A stretch of 64,000 bases of DNA from Ilyonectria destructans (GCA_020740775.1 JAHEWK010000006.1:496001-560000), one strand, 5' to 3'; shown: positions 44,094 through 57,197, counted from the stretch's first letter. A program made the numbers and translations. The notes: generated by a model not told the origin, from the letters alone.

Positions 44094-45297
44094 CACAGAT
44101 GTTTTACAATGTTGCGTATAAACGAACCAGGGGGTAGATGGAAACACTCGGTGTTTCGCCGCTTTGGTACCCTCGAGTCGCGCTCACCTACCTATCCCGT
44201 CCAAATCGACTACGGCTTCGGCCGAAGCACTAGCATGCTTACAGAAAAGTCAAATATCACGTTAGAACTAATTCGATGATCGGGAGGACCCGTTGAGTGC
44301 TTGTTTGGGCCAAATCCGGTGGCAAAAACAGGGGTTATAAGTGGCCATCCTATCGGTATCGATCCGGAGAGGTCAAAGCTCAAGAGGACAGCCATTCACC
44401 TGCCCCTATTTCAACGGAGAAATCGAATCCGTCCATTGTCGATCGATAAGCCGTATTTAGCGGACAAGCATCGTCGGACTAAAACTGTAGCATCGCGCAT
44501 TACTCGACATAGTAGTGTTGCTACCATGGCCAGATTTTAACTTCGGAGCTATTGGCCAACGCCTTTTGGTCTTGCGATACTATACGAAGCACCACCCAAT
44601 GGCACCTTTTCTCGATACCACGATTACCTACATAGTATCTCAACATGGCGTTTTAGGAAACCACATCCGTGTTCACCGGAAGTACTCCACTCGAGCAAAC
44701 GCTTAACCTCCACATGCAAGGTATCAGCGATGAGAAGAGTACAATTCGCCACCCCGACTCCGTCTCTGCATCCGACCGAGACACTACTACAATCTGCCGG
44801 GTAGTGTTCTATGTCAATTTATACTTTAAACCATCATCCGTTTGACAAGGCCATGATCAGAGAACCGCCCGTTTTTCAGCTCAAGTCAATTGAGGCTGTG
44901 CTGCCAAGTGAATGTGAATTCGCTCAAACAGGGGGCAGACCTTTTTGAAGAGGTTCCATGGACGAGCACGGCTAATATGTATAGATCTTCAGCACGGAGA
45001 CTAGACGTCCTCCGTCGTTCAGTGTGTGGTTGTAATGCTCTTGCGTTGAGAATGCACAATGTCATCCGAGGTCGATGATGATGCCAATCACTTAGATATA
45101 ACGAGGGAAAAGAGGGCGAATATTGTCAACAGAGCTGCGACAACCAACCCCTGTCCCCCCTCCCCCCTCCTACTCACACAGAACTCTTTGGTGCTCGCTC
45201 AACCCGATGTAACGGCCCGATTGGAGGCTAAAGAAAGGCTTCCCGTCAGCTTGACCCCTGCAACTTCGGGCTGTCTTTCGCCTCCCACAACCCTTCA
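44094..45297. other. Intergenic, nothing recognised
   Basis: About 1.2 kb upstream of the expansin-like gene. Only ORFs under 80 codons without family features. Confidence 0.4.
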
Positions 45298-45707
45298 CTA
45301 AGCTTCTTCTGAGGCGACCTTGTGATTACACGACGGCGTTTGACAAGACCCCGTAGATGTAATCTCCACATAGAGCCTAACCATTACCGCCGACGGGGTC
45401 CAAAGAGGAACGAGTGGATCAAAGATGCTTGGGTTTCCGAGGAGCAGCATAACGAGCCACATGAGACGTGCGAATCCAGTGATACTGATTGAAGAGATTA
45501 ATTGCGGATACATATGTGTTCGGACATTTGTAGAATGCGACTTACTTACATTAAGAAACACAGTATGTCCGTTTTAAAAATAGGAATGCCAAACCAACGC
45601 ATCCGCATAGGCAGATCTGTGAGACCTTCTGGATCTGTCTGGACGGTTTGCACAACTGATGCAGACACGGTCTGATTCCCGAGGTCCAGATTCCCCACAA
45701 GTGCCGT
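45298..45707 (-). CDS. Possible 3' part of an unrecognised membrane protein (exons 45707-45550, 45484-45298)
   Basis: Two open segments join across a clean intron (GTAAGTAAG donor, CTTCAATCAG acceptor, AT|T). The resulting peptide contains LPMRMRWFGIPIFKTDIL and then a strongly hydrophobic helix FLIITGFARLMWLVMLLLG, ending ...NHKVASEEA. The upstream exon is uncertain. A candidate (PSSPRGEPHLGENVAAQGY) lies at 45730-45850, but its phase does not match and it has no ATG. It could be a real gene with a missed 5' end or a truncated relic. Family not recognised. Confidence 0.35.
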
Positions 45708-45859
45708 CTGTGGGGTTGAATCATAGAGCCTGACTGCAACCTCGACTTACCTAAAGAGGCATGTACATCCGACGTCAAATAGCCTTGAGCAGCCACATTC
45801 TCTCCAAGATGTGGTTCGCCTCTCGGCGAACTTGGTTCAGGGTGGGGGCCCAATATTTA

Positions 45860-47473
45860 GTAATTTTGTCGGTCTCTTCTGCTACGGGAGATTGGCCAGT
45901 AACATTGGGGTCGCTTTCCTATATTAAGCGGAGTGTGCAACGAAAGGATTTTGGGAAACTCAATATCTACATGTTGTACGAAAAGGGTGAACATCGTTGT
46001 CTTGATTGAATGAATAATTGTCGATGGGATTAGGAAATCAGATATGAGCGCAGAGGGATTCGACAATGGCCTATTGTTAGCCGCATTTCACATACGGCGG
46101 ACGAGAAAGTGAAGCGAGAAGGATAGCCAAGCGAGTCACACAAGACTGAACACACGTCAGTCACACGACCGTCCGGAACGCAACAAGTTTACTCCGTCAT
46201 ACTTTTGCCGTCGACATCAGCCACTCGTGAGCAGATATTTTGTACAAGGAATAGAATAATATCTACCGATACAGTAGAGGCAGCTTCTCTACTACACGTG
46301 TAAATGCCGTTGAAGAGACTAGACGTCTGTACTACATCTACACAAGGCATGGGTATGGAGCTACTCCTTGTCTCGCTAGCTTGGTCGTTCAACAAATACC
46401 AAACTCGCCATTTCGCCTAGGAGATATACCTTAGTGCTGCAGAGTGCATCCAAGACACAGAGAATATTTTTGCCAGTAACTGTGATAAGAGGAAATGTCA
46501 AAGTGTAGATGGACTTCAAGCACGAAATATAGATCTCGCATCTTAAAGAACTTGATCTGGTGCTTTTATGTTAAGGTTTTATCTGAGTAGGAAGGACAGA
46601 AGACAAGCGACCTCGGCTCGACCTACACAGTTCCTACCCTGGTTACTGTAGATACTCCGGATAGTTGGTACTAGTTAAAAGAGAGCGACATTAATAAATA
46701 AATGGAATCTCCGGAACAAGGGAGAATTTCTAAATTGGGAGATGCGCACATGGGAACATTAATGATTGTTTTGCAATGTGGAGCCTAGATGGGCGGTTTG
46801 GGGTTCGAGATTTGCATCTGGTGTAATAATATTGTATCTTTGAAACCATGTTAATGTATTCGGCATCCTTGAACGTTATGTAAGACAGGTTCCCTGTTTC
46901 AGGATTTATATCGAACTTCTGTTAAATGTGTAGCGAGGCTCGGTAAAATTGCTCTGTACGATCTGTGATGCGACTCCCCCGTCAATTGTCAGTCTTAAAG
47001 GAGAGGCCCACCATTTGCACCATGTGGTGCCTAGTTTGCACAGCATCTTATGTGCTATTCCATTTAAAACCACCATATCCCCCTAGTGGGTCTCTATTGA
47101 CATTCTTATTTTCAACTAATGCGGCTTTGTTTTGCCAGTGCGAGGTTGAATTGCTTGAAAGCACAAGGAACCGATGTAGAAAGCACCCGCACTAGGCCCA
47201 TTCACACTGGAAACCTTAAAATACAGTGTAGTTTTGTAAGCTGTAATACGGGTACACCGCATCCCCTGCATCCGCAATCTCCGAGAAACGCGCATTGATA
47301 ATTTTGCTTTGCGGCAGTGTTCTGAAATTTTTTCCAGTCCAGTGTAAACCTTCAAGACAAGGAGGTTGCAGCAAAGTTGACTTTGTGCTTGTACATATAC
47401 CTGCTCATTGCTCAATATGGTTATTAAGCTATATAACATCACCCGTTTTTATCATTTGGATCCATACAATGCA
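45860..47473. other. Intergenic, nothing recognised
   Basis: About 1.6 kb, AT-rich in places (46560-46960), without ORFs that carry recognisable features. Confidence 0.4.
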
Positions 47474-47590
47474 ATGAAGTTCAGTATTGTTTTCTTTGCA
47501 CAGGTTGCCTCTCTGGTGTTGCCTTCCCAGGCTCAGTTAACCCGGCAGTCAAGCAAAGACATCCGCCGTCTTCCAACTCGACTAAAATGA
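47474..47590 (+). CDS. Tiny ORF with signal-peptide-like N-terminus, 38 aa
   Basis: ATG at 47474. It begins MKFSIVFFAQVASLV and continues with AQLTRQSSKDIRRLPTRLK. The hydrophobic core and small residues before AQ look like a signal peptide with a cleavage site, leaving a basic peptide of about 18 residues. It may be a short secreted peptide, the first exon of a lost or unrecognised gene, or chance. There are no cysteines. Confidence 0.25.
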   Translation: MKFSIVFFAQVASLVLPSQAQLTRQSSKDIRRLPTRLK

Positions 47591-47954
47591 CCCGTGGTTT
47601 GAGAATTTGGCAATTTAATTAACTAGAGAGATTACAGTTATCCAACATAACATTGCTTTTCAAACACAACCACACAGCCTGTGTGACAGCCGTGGCCAAC
47701 TCGGCGGTGGGTCTAGGGTAGGAAATAGATGTCGACATTACTAGTTCTTAATTACTTATGAATTAACAGTCTGTATAATAAACTAACCCGGTTCCTTAGT
47801 GAGAGCGTCAAACCCACCATCTGTGGTTGCGTCGTCGCATTCTGCCGTATTATACCGACCGCCCGACCCTTCGAAACACCGAATGTCCAAGAACCCCCTC
47901 TCCGACGAATAGTTTCCATGCCTAGTCTCAACATTAAATGTCTAACCTTGCCAG
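47591..47954. other. Intergenic, nothing recognised
   Basis: Region between the tiny ORF and the DUF6594 gene stop. No feature seen. Confidence 0.4.
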
Positions 47955-49276
47955 TTACTGGCCCTGGACAAACACAACCAACACTGCCGAGAACCTATAC
48001 CACCAGTCAGCGACTTGACGAGCCATCAGGAGGTATCTTGCAGTATACTCACGCAGCGGTGGCAGTAAAGATTTGAACTCTCGAAGTTCCAGCGTCAGTG
48101 AGCCACATCAAGCCGATAGAGAACATGGCTGTGAAACCGGCGATGTATCCAAGCTTTTGCAGCGTCCCTTTAGCTGTTGTCAACACGCCGATAGCCAGAG
48201 TCGGGAGCAAGCAGGCGACAACAGTCGCCACGGCGGAAGTGAACCTCAGCATCTTCATCTCCGAGTACGTTTCAAGTTTGCTCTATCCCGAAAAAGAATT
48301 AGCATTGTCTGTTAATATCTCATCTAACATTGGCACAAGAGCCTACCTGGCACATGTCACCGTGATCGCGCTTCCCCTTCTTCCCTCCGTACCGCCAGTC
48401 GTGATAGAAGGGAATCCACTCATTAGCCACCCAGCGCGTAAGTCCGTCTACTTTTTGACGCGGCTGGGTCGTGACGAGGTCGAGATCTGTCCGGGTGGGT
48501 TCCTGTGGATGGAATATGCTGTAAATGAGTGGCAGAATTCGTTTCGACAGAGGTATTTCTTTCGTGGGCTGAGTTTGATCACCCCAAGCATCGCATCCCT
48601 TTCCCCTGATTTTGTAGTTTCCTCCATCGGCCTTCCCTAGCCACTGTCGTAGGCACTCAATATTATCGCTGTCGGGTTGCGGTAGCGCTGATATCTGGGC
48701 ATGTTGGAGCAGTGAGGCATCTATATGTGGCCAGGGTCAGCATATTGGTCATCCATGTTGCATCTACCCCTTACTGTATTCTTTCAATCGCTCTCGTATC
48801 TTGGTCACCACATCCCATTGCAGGTGGTCTTTTGGGTTGGGGAGGTCCTGGCAACGTATCATTCTCTCGGCCAATCTTGAGTACTTGGCCTCTACCCCTC
48901 CCGTGGCCTTGGCCGCTGCGTCGCGATCCTCAAGGCCCTTCAGCTTCGCTTCTAAACATGCAATTTCGACTTGGTAATAGAGAAGATTCTTGATATTCAG
49001 TTCTCGAAAGCGACTGAATGCCTCGAACTCGGGCACTTGTGCCATCTCCTTCGCTAGGCTCGGCCATCCCGCCACGGCTTCGTCGCTGCTTCTCACAGTC
49101 CGTTGAGTCGATTGAGACGTAGTAGTGGGGACTGGGGGCAAGAAAGGTGCGTTCGTCGCTGAGGTTTGTGTGGTCCGGGAACTGGTGTCAGAGATTGGGC
49201 TTTCGGATGGAGATGAGTTCGTGGCTGTTACTGACGACTGAGCATCCCACTGCGTGATGACAGGAAGACTAGCCAT
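47955..49276 (-). CDS. DUF6594 membrane protein, 381 aa (4 exons)
   Basis: Exons 49276-48775, 48720-48347, 48282-48053 and 47994-47955. The N-terminal 60 residues are Ser/Thr-rich. The DUF6594 core follows: AGWPSLAKEMAQVPEFEAF, FRELNIKNLLYYQVEIACLE, then KIRERLKEYNASLLQHAQISALP. The C-terminus has the family's membrane helices (VATVVACLLPTLAIGVL, GYIAGFTAMFSIGLMWL) and the terminal FSAVLVVFVQGQ. The frame is open further upstream but only with a GTG; the ATG at 49276 is used. Intron lengths are 54, 64 and 58 bp with good branch sites. These are fungal-specific proteins of unknown function, often numerous and variable near heterokaryon-incompatibility-type genes. Confidence 0.8.
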
Positions 49277-51500
49277 GGTGACGAGTCGGCTCGCAGATAT
49301 CGACACGCTTGAATCCGCGGTATGTTAGAGCAATATCGAGGCCGTGGGAGAGTTTGCGGGCATTTCCCCTCTTAATGGCTCTGCCTGAGGGTCGGTCGCA
49401 TTGCGTGCCGGGCCTATGCGGCTCCCAGGCTCACCCTATCTCTTGATGCCGACAGCTCTTGCTTGAGCCCCATCCACGAAGCAAAGGTATGACTGGCCTT
49501 TGGCTATGCATTACAAGCTGGCGGTGCAGAAGCTGTTGAGATGTCATTGGTCTCGACTGCATGAGAAAGTCAGTAATGTCCCCACGATTCCGTGTCTACC
49601 AACTAGATAAACATAGGGTAGTAAAGCATTTGCATCCTGCATCTCTGACGCACAGGTGGCCTGACGGCCTCATACCCGTAGCCGATTGATGGTATTTTCA
49701 TTCCGTACGACCTGCTTCCATAATCTTTTCAATCGTTCTGCGTATAATTTACGTTCCCATATTCCCATGGATTGATTTGCGCACAATTCAGTAGTACGGG
49801 TACTTGGCGTCAAATTCCACGCGGCGACACCTGCTTTCTGTATCGGAGCAATGAATTGTCGCTGACATTGCACATGATTCACCAAGAACCAACCGTCGAG
49901 GACATCCCCAGTGGACAAAAGGTGCTATTCGCCATCCACAATGCATGACAGCATGGGTGGGCGGGGCCTGTCAGACTGGACGCCTCGCGTCAGACCAATG
50001 ATGGAGAAAGCCAAGAATGAAGTAAAAGTTGGCTGTGTCAATGAAGGCCTGCATTCGGACGAGCTCTACTCGTGTCTCTTCTCCGCAGTTCAAAGATGGT
50101 GGGATCCTTGGGGGCATTGAGGCCCGACCTGCACAATGACGAATGACGCGGCCTACTATCATGGTATCATGGGGGCAATTTGTCACAGAAATCGACTGGC
50201 TGGTCCAAACCTCATTGTGGAGGGTCGGGTGAGAGAAGGCGTTTTCAACCCCCGCAACCTTATCGCTGCGTGATTATTGGATCACTCGACACCCTCTTGG
50301 CATGCGGGAGACTCCTCTAGCCCATCATTGCTGACCACCATCAACTAAGAATTCCGCCGGCAATGACACACGAGCCTTATTTACTCGTACAGCGGCAGAG
50401 CCTCGATGGGTTGGGCGAGCGACGTCTTAGAGTTGCAGCTGCAGCAAGGCCACTGCGACAACTGCGAGTTGCTGGAGAATATTACTACACCATCTCCCTC
50501 CAGTTTAGTCCACGTCGTCTTCATCTGGTGGCATCTCCCAGCAAATATCTTTGGTACATACTTTCCGCAGGTATGGCTTACCATGGTTTTGCAACTACAT
50601 CAGCCGCAAAAGTTGGACGGGAAGTAGTGTACGGGAATTTAACGTCACTGGGCTGAAGCGCAAGGGGTTTTAAGCCACGAAGGGGTCTTGTGGTGTGGTG
50701 TTGTGTCCGAATCAAGGCAAGTTGTGAAAGCAGCAGTGGTCAAAGCGACCTTCCTAACAATTATATATGAGTGATAACAGTGACCCAGGCACATGCCCAG
50801 CATTGACTGCCATCAAGCTGATAACAGAGATGTACCCCCTGGTAGGCGCGTCGACCCGTCACCTGTTCACCAGGGTTACAAGTTTGGCCCTGAGCGATTG
50901 TTAGGCCGAGACCTTCGGATGAGATGGCTGGTGGTACTGTCCTTCAACTGTACCGCAACGAGAGTTGATTTGCTCGAGTGATTCTACCTCACAGCGCACG
51001 ACAGCACTGAGAAGGCCATACTATGGCCCCGGAGGCCATGTGACTCTAGAATTCGATGGGGAATAGCGTTGCTTGGAACCCTCTGTCGGTCCTGAACAGA
51101 TGAACCGTACTAACGAACCATCAGGCTGAGCTCGTACCTCGCTGTGGAAAATACATTGCGCCGGTCAGCATCCCAAACATTTTGCTTTTTGGGTGTGATG
51201 AGCGCAACGATTAGCCCAGGGACAGCTCAGCAGTCACAAGAGACAATGTGGGCTTCGGACAAAAGGCGGTGTTTATGATTACTGCTTTATTGGGGGCCGA
51301 AGGTGTGAGTTTAAGAGACGGCTCGATTCCGGAGGCCACGGAGTTCCGAGGGTCACGCCCAGGCGTCTCCAACTCTACTTGAGAGTATAGAGACCTACCA
51401 ATATCCATCCTCTTCAAAAAATACCCCATTCTTCTCCCCCACAAACCTGCACCAGGGAAAGAACCTATTATCGACCCCCCAAACAGGCAAGCAACAAGCC
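49277..51500. other. Gene-poor gap, nothing recognised
   Basis: 2.2 kb. Small ORFs on both strands (49670-49918 -, 50363-50656 +) have no recognisable motifs. Promoter space for the flanking genes. Confidence 0.4.
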
Positions 51501-51896
51501 ATGCCCGACAAGCATATGTGGAGGGGTACCGGTCGAGGCGGTGAGCTGGGCGATCTTCGAGCGGAAATGACGCGACTGGAGGAAGAAAAGGACAAGCTCG
51601 ACGATATAATCGCCGGCGAAGACGCTTACCTTTACAAACCCAGCGAACAAAAGAAACAGAAAGAGGCTGCCGAAAGCCGTCTCCCCTACATTAACGAGAA
51701 GATCCAAGTCATCAATCTGAAGATCTTCATCAAGGCCGAGCCTGAACGCAACCTTCGTGTTCAGGAGTGGGAAAGGGAGCTCAAGCTTGCAACTATGAAG
51801 GTGGAGTTGTACGAGATGGACGGCCCTGAGCACAAGCGGCAGGAGCTGGAGGCCGCTATTGCGAGGCTCGATCCCGAGGCAGCGGGACGGCCCTGA
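51501..51896 (+). CDS. Small coiled-coil hypothetical protein, 131 aa
   Basis: An intronless ATG-initiated ORF of high coding quality (regular codon usage, long charged helices). After MPDKHMWRGTGRGGELGDLR it is almost entirely predicted helix with repeating Leu/Ile/Glu/Lys heptads (EMTRLEEEKDKLDDIIAGE, EKIQVINLKIFIKAEPE). No signal, membrane segment or enzyme motif. Probably an oligomeric coiled-coil. I do not recognise a family. Confidence 0.6.
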   Translation: MPDKHMWRGTGRGGELGDLRAEMTRLEEEKDKLDDIIAGEDAYLYKPSEQKKQKEAAESRLPYINEKIQVINLKIFIKAEPERNLRVQEWERELKLATMKVELYEMDGPEHKRQELEAAIARLDPEAAGRP

Positions 51897-52972
51897 TTTG
51901 GCTACAATGAACTAGGGAGATTTCGTTTTGAGCTTGGGAGTTGAATGACTCCGTGCGTTTGCGGTCAGATTGATGACGTTCGTTCGTTCCGTCTGCTTTT
52001 TCCTCGGGGACTCCCCCTCAATCAACTACATTCACTTAAACATCTGTTAGTTTCACCAATATCTAGGCGGGTATCAATCTTTTATACTACCCAAGCCAAA
52101 TGGCTGTGACAAGCCTTTGTGTGATATTGTTTTCCGATCGACACTAGGGACTTTGTTGAGCCAGGATGATAATTAAGCACATTTACACCATTTTCTGATT
52201 TCCAGTTCCAGACAATCGTGATAGCTGCCAGACGCCATACGCTCTGAAATAAATATTGGAAACCGTCCTGTGCCAACGTGTTTTGTGACGACGAGTGAGC
52301 GGACTAGCTTCGCCACCTTCCGCGGGGTAAATTAGCCTGACCGGGCCACATTCTTGAGAAGGTGACTGTGTCGAAGGCCTGGATGGTTATGGTGAACGTT
52401 GGGCATGGTGTTGGCTGCCATGTTATTCTAATACACCCATATCGACTCCCGAACTTAACAGCCTACGTGGCCGACTGACACCACAATGGATTTTATTATT
52501 ATTATTGGAACCCGTTTGTATTTTTGGCAGAGAAAGCGAGAGAGAGAGAGAGAATGGGAAAGAAAGTGATCTTTCTATAGCCAGTCAGGTTCGCATCTTC
52601 AATTGTTTTAGCTAGATACTTGGGGGAAGTCCCAAGCTGCCCCACTAGCATTTGTGCACTCAAAGAGGTATACAGTCAATGCCAGTTACTAAACTCAAGA
52701 TTCGACACTAGGCTAATACTCGCTCGCCTCGTAAAGCTGATCACCTATTTGACATCGACTAGGTCGTATACAAACGGGCAGTAATGGGTTTTCATGCGCT
52801 TGGTCGTAACAAGTGAATGTATTTTCCGGCAAACTGTTCGCAGTACACGCATAGTGGTGTGTGTAAATATAATGACGGGCATTGAGCTATTACTTACACA
52901 GATATCGGAATTCTCTGTCAGTGAAGAGTTTTATTAAGGTATCTCTAGCTTCCCTGGCCAATACCATCTAGA
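51897..52972. other. Intergenic with microsatellites
   Basis: Contains a (TTA)n run at about 52494-52508 and a (GA)n run at about 52537-52551. No coding sequence seen. Confidence 0.4.
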
Positions 52973-54383
52973 CTAGATTGCATCCCATGTCGTTCTCACC
53001 TCACTTCTCTCTCTTGAATAGACACCATCCTCTACTTTCACAATTACATCGGTCGTCATTCTAATACCTTTATCCATGTCCCCGAGCTCTACAAACTCTG
53101 TCGTCGAGTCACCGCCCGAGACGATGACTCTGACACTTGCACCGTCGCTTTCGGGGTCGACGGCGCTGTGCTGCTTGATATATCCACCCGCGTCGGGTCG
53201 AGTACCTTCCCCAGTGCCTCGAGTAGTCGGCTTATTAGTGCTATCGAGGCGACTTCGGAGGCCGAGCTTGTAGGAAACGAGGCGAAGGAGAGGTTGAAGA
53301 GCAGGGAAGCTGCCACACCAGAGGCCCACGTGTATTTCGAGAACAACCCACGGAGCGACTCGGGCCATTTTGTATGTCCTGTTATTGATTAGCGGTGAAT
53401 GACAGCGGCATAGGGAAGGCCACCAACGTATCAACGGCAAAGTCGGTAGTGACCATGAAGCCGAGTCGAAGAATTCCCATGATGATGGCAAAAAGACCCA
53501 CGCAAAAGACAAGAATTACTTGGATAGCCTTGGAGCCAAACGTCATCTTGTTTCGGATGACCCAGATTGGTAGCCCGAATAGCGCAGCGTCGATGAAGAC
53601 CCCGACGATGGCATGCGCCCACATCAGGTGGGCTTCCTCTTCGTGAGCGACGCAGTTTCTATCGGGCTTCATAGCGTCGAAAAGATCGCTAATATTTGGT
53701 TAGAGATCAATCGAAATGGACTAGTCAGGAGACTCTAACGTGCCTAATGGGTTGGCATTCTGCCAGAAGGAAAATGACGGCCGCCAGAGCGATTGCAACA
53801 ATGACAAAGCCAAGAACCCACACGCATCTCATGAAGACGCCTATCGAATCATTAACCGCAGGATTAAATGAGCGTAACGGAGACGATGCACTTACGATCT
53901 CTGCTAAGGCGAGGAAGGAACGCCAGAATCGACAGTCGGATGAAGCAGGGCGCCAGGAAGGCTACGATCTGCTCAACTGGCAAGAGCTTGAGGGGCATGA
54001 TTAGTGTTTAACGAAGACTGGAACTGTCATGGGATTTCTGCATACCGCAAAGAATGCCTTGAGCTGTTCGGGTGAGAGCGTGCTCATCCGAGATCCCGAG
54101 CCATTTCCTACTTGGATAATTTCGAGGCAAGATACAGCGACGGTGAGGCCCTGGTAGCGACGGAAATGTCAGTAATGACGAAGAAACAAGGTTCTCGGTT
54201 CTCTAGGCATCTCACAAAGCCAAATACCGCCAATATGTCGTCAACTCCAAGAGCCTTGGTCATGAACCCACGTGCGTATAACCGCCCGATGATGACAATG
54301 GATGAGAGCACGATGAGGCAGACATTGAGTTTGAAAATGGCGGGTCCCTGAGATTTGGCCCCAATGTCCAGTCCGCTCCCCAT
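52973..54383 (-). CDS. Second fungal rhodopsin-domain (PTH11-like) membrane protein, 375 aa (6 exons)
   Basis: Exons 54383-54216, 54150-54046, 53986-53896, 53840-53744, 53688-53428 and 53378-52973. Family features: LNVCLIVLSSIVIIGRLYA (helix 1), ALGVDDILAVFGFGLTVAV, VEQIVAFLAPCFIRLSILAF, VIVAIALAAVIFLLAECQPIS (helix 4 and the CxPIS motif), WAHAIVGVFIDAALFGLPIWV, then IQVILVFCVGLFAIIMGIL. The fourth intron only keeps frame if the donor is GC (AG|GCACGT) and the acceptor TATTAG, giving ECQPIS-DLF as expected. A GT donor six bases away leads to an early stop. The C-terminal tail is hydrophilic. Likely a plasma-membrane receptor, ligand unknown. Confidence 0.75.
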
Positions 54384-56050
54384 GCTTCCGTGTTACTGCG
54401 ACGCGATGCAACAGTATTCTAGTTGGTTCAGCGTGGATGGAATCTTGGGTATGCCGCACGCGGAGACGGGGACGCCTATCTTCATGCCTTGCAGTAGTAA
54501 ACAGGATCTGCAGACGTCAAGGGGACAAGCGTGTCTATTATGGGCCCTCTTGGAGAAAATCCGGAGTCCCCTGTAAGCTGTCCCCTGTCCCAGGCGAATG
54601 GAATCAGCCTGTAGGCGGCCGCCATTCCATCATAGCCAGAAGTGGCATCGACCCTCCTTATTGTGCGCGTCGCCTAGTGCTCTAGCTTGGCTTGTTAGCG
54701 CAAGTTTAGTGCCCAGAACCCTTAATGTCAGGAGGTTTGACGATATATTACAGGCTGGGCGTCTTTTGAGTTTGAGTAGTGGGATCGTTTAATTAGGTGA
54801 ACCAGTGGTAACTAATGTGGTGTTCCGACTCGTTTCTTTCGAGAAAGACCGTGTAGACGGCAAAATGACGCGCGGAATGGTTGAAGACGCTAGGCCGGAA
54901 AGTACATCGGAAAGATTACACTCTCGCTCCTTGCAGACGAAGGTTGAGAGAGATGGTATCTGAGTAACCGGGTGACATCTGCCGCACAAGCTCTCTACTC
55001 GACACTTTTGACAGACCGAGCAAGAGGCACGAGTTGAAGTCAAAGTCGAAAGCGCTATAGAGCAAGGCCAACGAGTGAACGTGCCATCCATGAGATCCGT
55101 ACTGGGATGACAAAGCTAGAGACACGTCCCTCGGGTTCAACATTTCCCCTAAAAAGAGGACAGTTTGTTAGCGATGGCTCCAGCGCAATCCAAAAGCCCG
55201 AGCACACATTCAGCTTCGCAGGAGAACGCGGTGACTAGACGCCCCGAACGTTGCCGAGTCATTTTGTGCCTATGGGATGAATTGACAGGGTTTAAAGCCT
55301 TCGCTTATTTCGCATCGAGGTTAGCTAGTCGACGCCTCGTCGGGACGTGGTGGAGATTGATCCCCGGCGGGACCCGATCCTCGGAATGTGGAGCCGAGGC
55401 AGTTAGTTTCCGGTCGGGGTTTAAGGTGTCGGATTTCAGTTGCGTTTAGGATGGCTCAGCCAATACGATAGAGGCGAATCCGATACTGAAATAAATATTA
55501 ATCGGGACACATCCAACCGCGGGTTCTTGTTTGTTGTATAGCTTCTCCTTGGCCACCGGGCCTTCCATCACAATGTAGGATTGGATGGAACATCTGATCC
55601 TTGTGTGTTTGCTAGTCTAACATCCTTTGCAGGGCATCTAGCGAGATGGGAAAGAAGAACACGATCCACCTCAGCCGGGATTAACCTCTGAGTTTATGAA
55701 TCGTAATGGGGAGCTTGTCTCTCGCTCGCATAGGAACGAAAAGACCTTGGCTCTGTTCTTTGTACAGACTTCAACTAAACAACTTGGCGCACTTAGTTCT
55801 TTGACGTCTTCTAGGATACATATATTTAGCGACGCAATTATCGGCATTTGGCTCCCTGTATACAGCCTCTACTGCAATCCTGAGAATGTCTTTAGGACTA
55901 ACAGCAAGAGGTATGAAAAAGACCAGTTGTATGCGAGCCGCCTGGACTTACCTGTCCTCACTACGTAGATGAGGCAAGAACTAGGAAAAAGCATCAAGTC
56001 CAGGATTCCCAGTGTCTTCTCTAAACCGCACCCTTATTATAGCACCTGGT
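54384..56050. other. Gene-poor gap, nothing recognised
   Basis: About 1.7 kb upstream of the second rhodopsin-domain gene with short, featureless ORFs. Confidence 0.4.
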
Positions 56051-56099
56051 ATCCCAGCGATGTGCTGTTCGAGGGGCGACGCCTGCTGAGTGCGCGAGG

Positions 56100-56640
56100 T
56101 AAAGTGCAGGCTAGCTCAGAGTGCTAGCGCAATTTATGTGATTGTATTTCAATTCCTCTCACAATGTTCGAAGCGCATCTATTCTATAACTTCGAATCCT
56201 TATGTGAGCTCGCAGCCTATGTTAATTGGTCCCTTGATACGGACCCCTAAGGTCAGATCCGCAAGATGTTCAAGACCCCTGGCGTTCAAGTGGCCTAGGC
56301 GTTGGTACCAGAGGATGGAATCGGCTGTCTGAGGCGCCCCAGGGGTCCTTGGAAGTGGCTGCGGCTGTTGCTAGCTGTTCGATGGCCTGACTTGGTCGGC
56401 AGAGGCTGCAGCAGCCGCTGTAGCTAGGGCTGTCTATCTGACCTCGTCAAATTCAACGACCTGTTGTCGATGATGACATCAGCCATAGGCAAACTGGGCT
56501 CAGGTTGCGCCCATCCACAGCTAATCTTTTCTACCTCTTTGGTTAAGCGCGGCAACGGGGTCTGTAATGGCCTCCATGATAGCAGCTAAGTCCGCCAGTA
56601 CGGAGGACGATAGGGAGCTACCGTCAATTGTTCCACCTCT
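56100..56640 (-). mobile_element. Decayed Ty1/copia retrotransposon fragment
   Basis: On the minus strand a GAG-pre-integrase segment is readable: SILWYQRLGHLNARGLEHL followed by LGVRIKG and GCE, the usual start of the copia zinc-finger/integrase region. Upstream (56440-56640) a gag-like stretch SSVLADLAAIMEAITDP is present. Several TAG/TAA stops interrupt it. Only a few hundred bases survive; no LTR could be defined. Inactive. Confidence 0.65.
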
Positions 56641-57197
56641 TGTTAGGCTCCAACTTCTAACAAGACTCGTTATAAAACGTTAAAGGTCATACCACCCGAC
56701 TTTCTTACTCTATTTTTCCCCTCTGTTTCATCCTCTTTTTCTATCTTCAATCCCTTCCCGTCCAAGTCCAACATGATTCCGCTGCCCTAATCGTCTCTTC
56801 GCTCAGCTGCTACAGTCTCTGCTCGGCCCGCGTCATTTCCTCAGGCACCGTGTTGCCAACGAAGTCAGGCTCTCTCGCCTTGGACAGTCAGATGTTGTTG
56901 CCTCACAAATTAGGTGTAAATCGGGACGTCGGATAATTAGAGAACAAAGTGGGTCGGTCAATCCTAGTTCTGCTGGTTCAATATGCAATTTTGATGCCTA
57001 ATAATAGCGACTGTAGCCGCACATTTGATTTGCCTTGGGCCGTATTGCTACCCGATCATTGAAACGCATATATATCCGCATATCCATGGTCTGATAGTGC
57101 CTATATCTCTAATGTTCAGCCTCCATACTTACTCTATTGTTTTCTCCAACCTCTTATGTACTTCTCCTCCTACTAGCGATCCCTTTCGGCTCCAAGC

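Noticed and set aside
46800..46830. tRNA-like GGGTTCGAGATT motif
   Set aside because: No matching acceptor, D or anticodon stems could be folded around it.
48098..48640. 180-codon plus-strand open frame
   Set aside because: Antisense to DUF6594 exon 2, which has a recognised family and clean splice sites.
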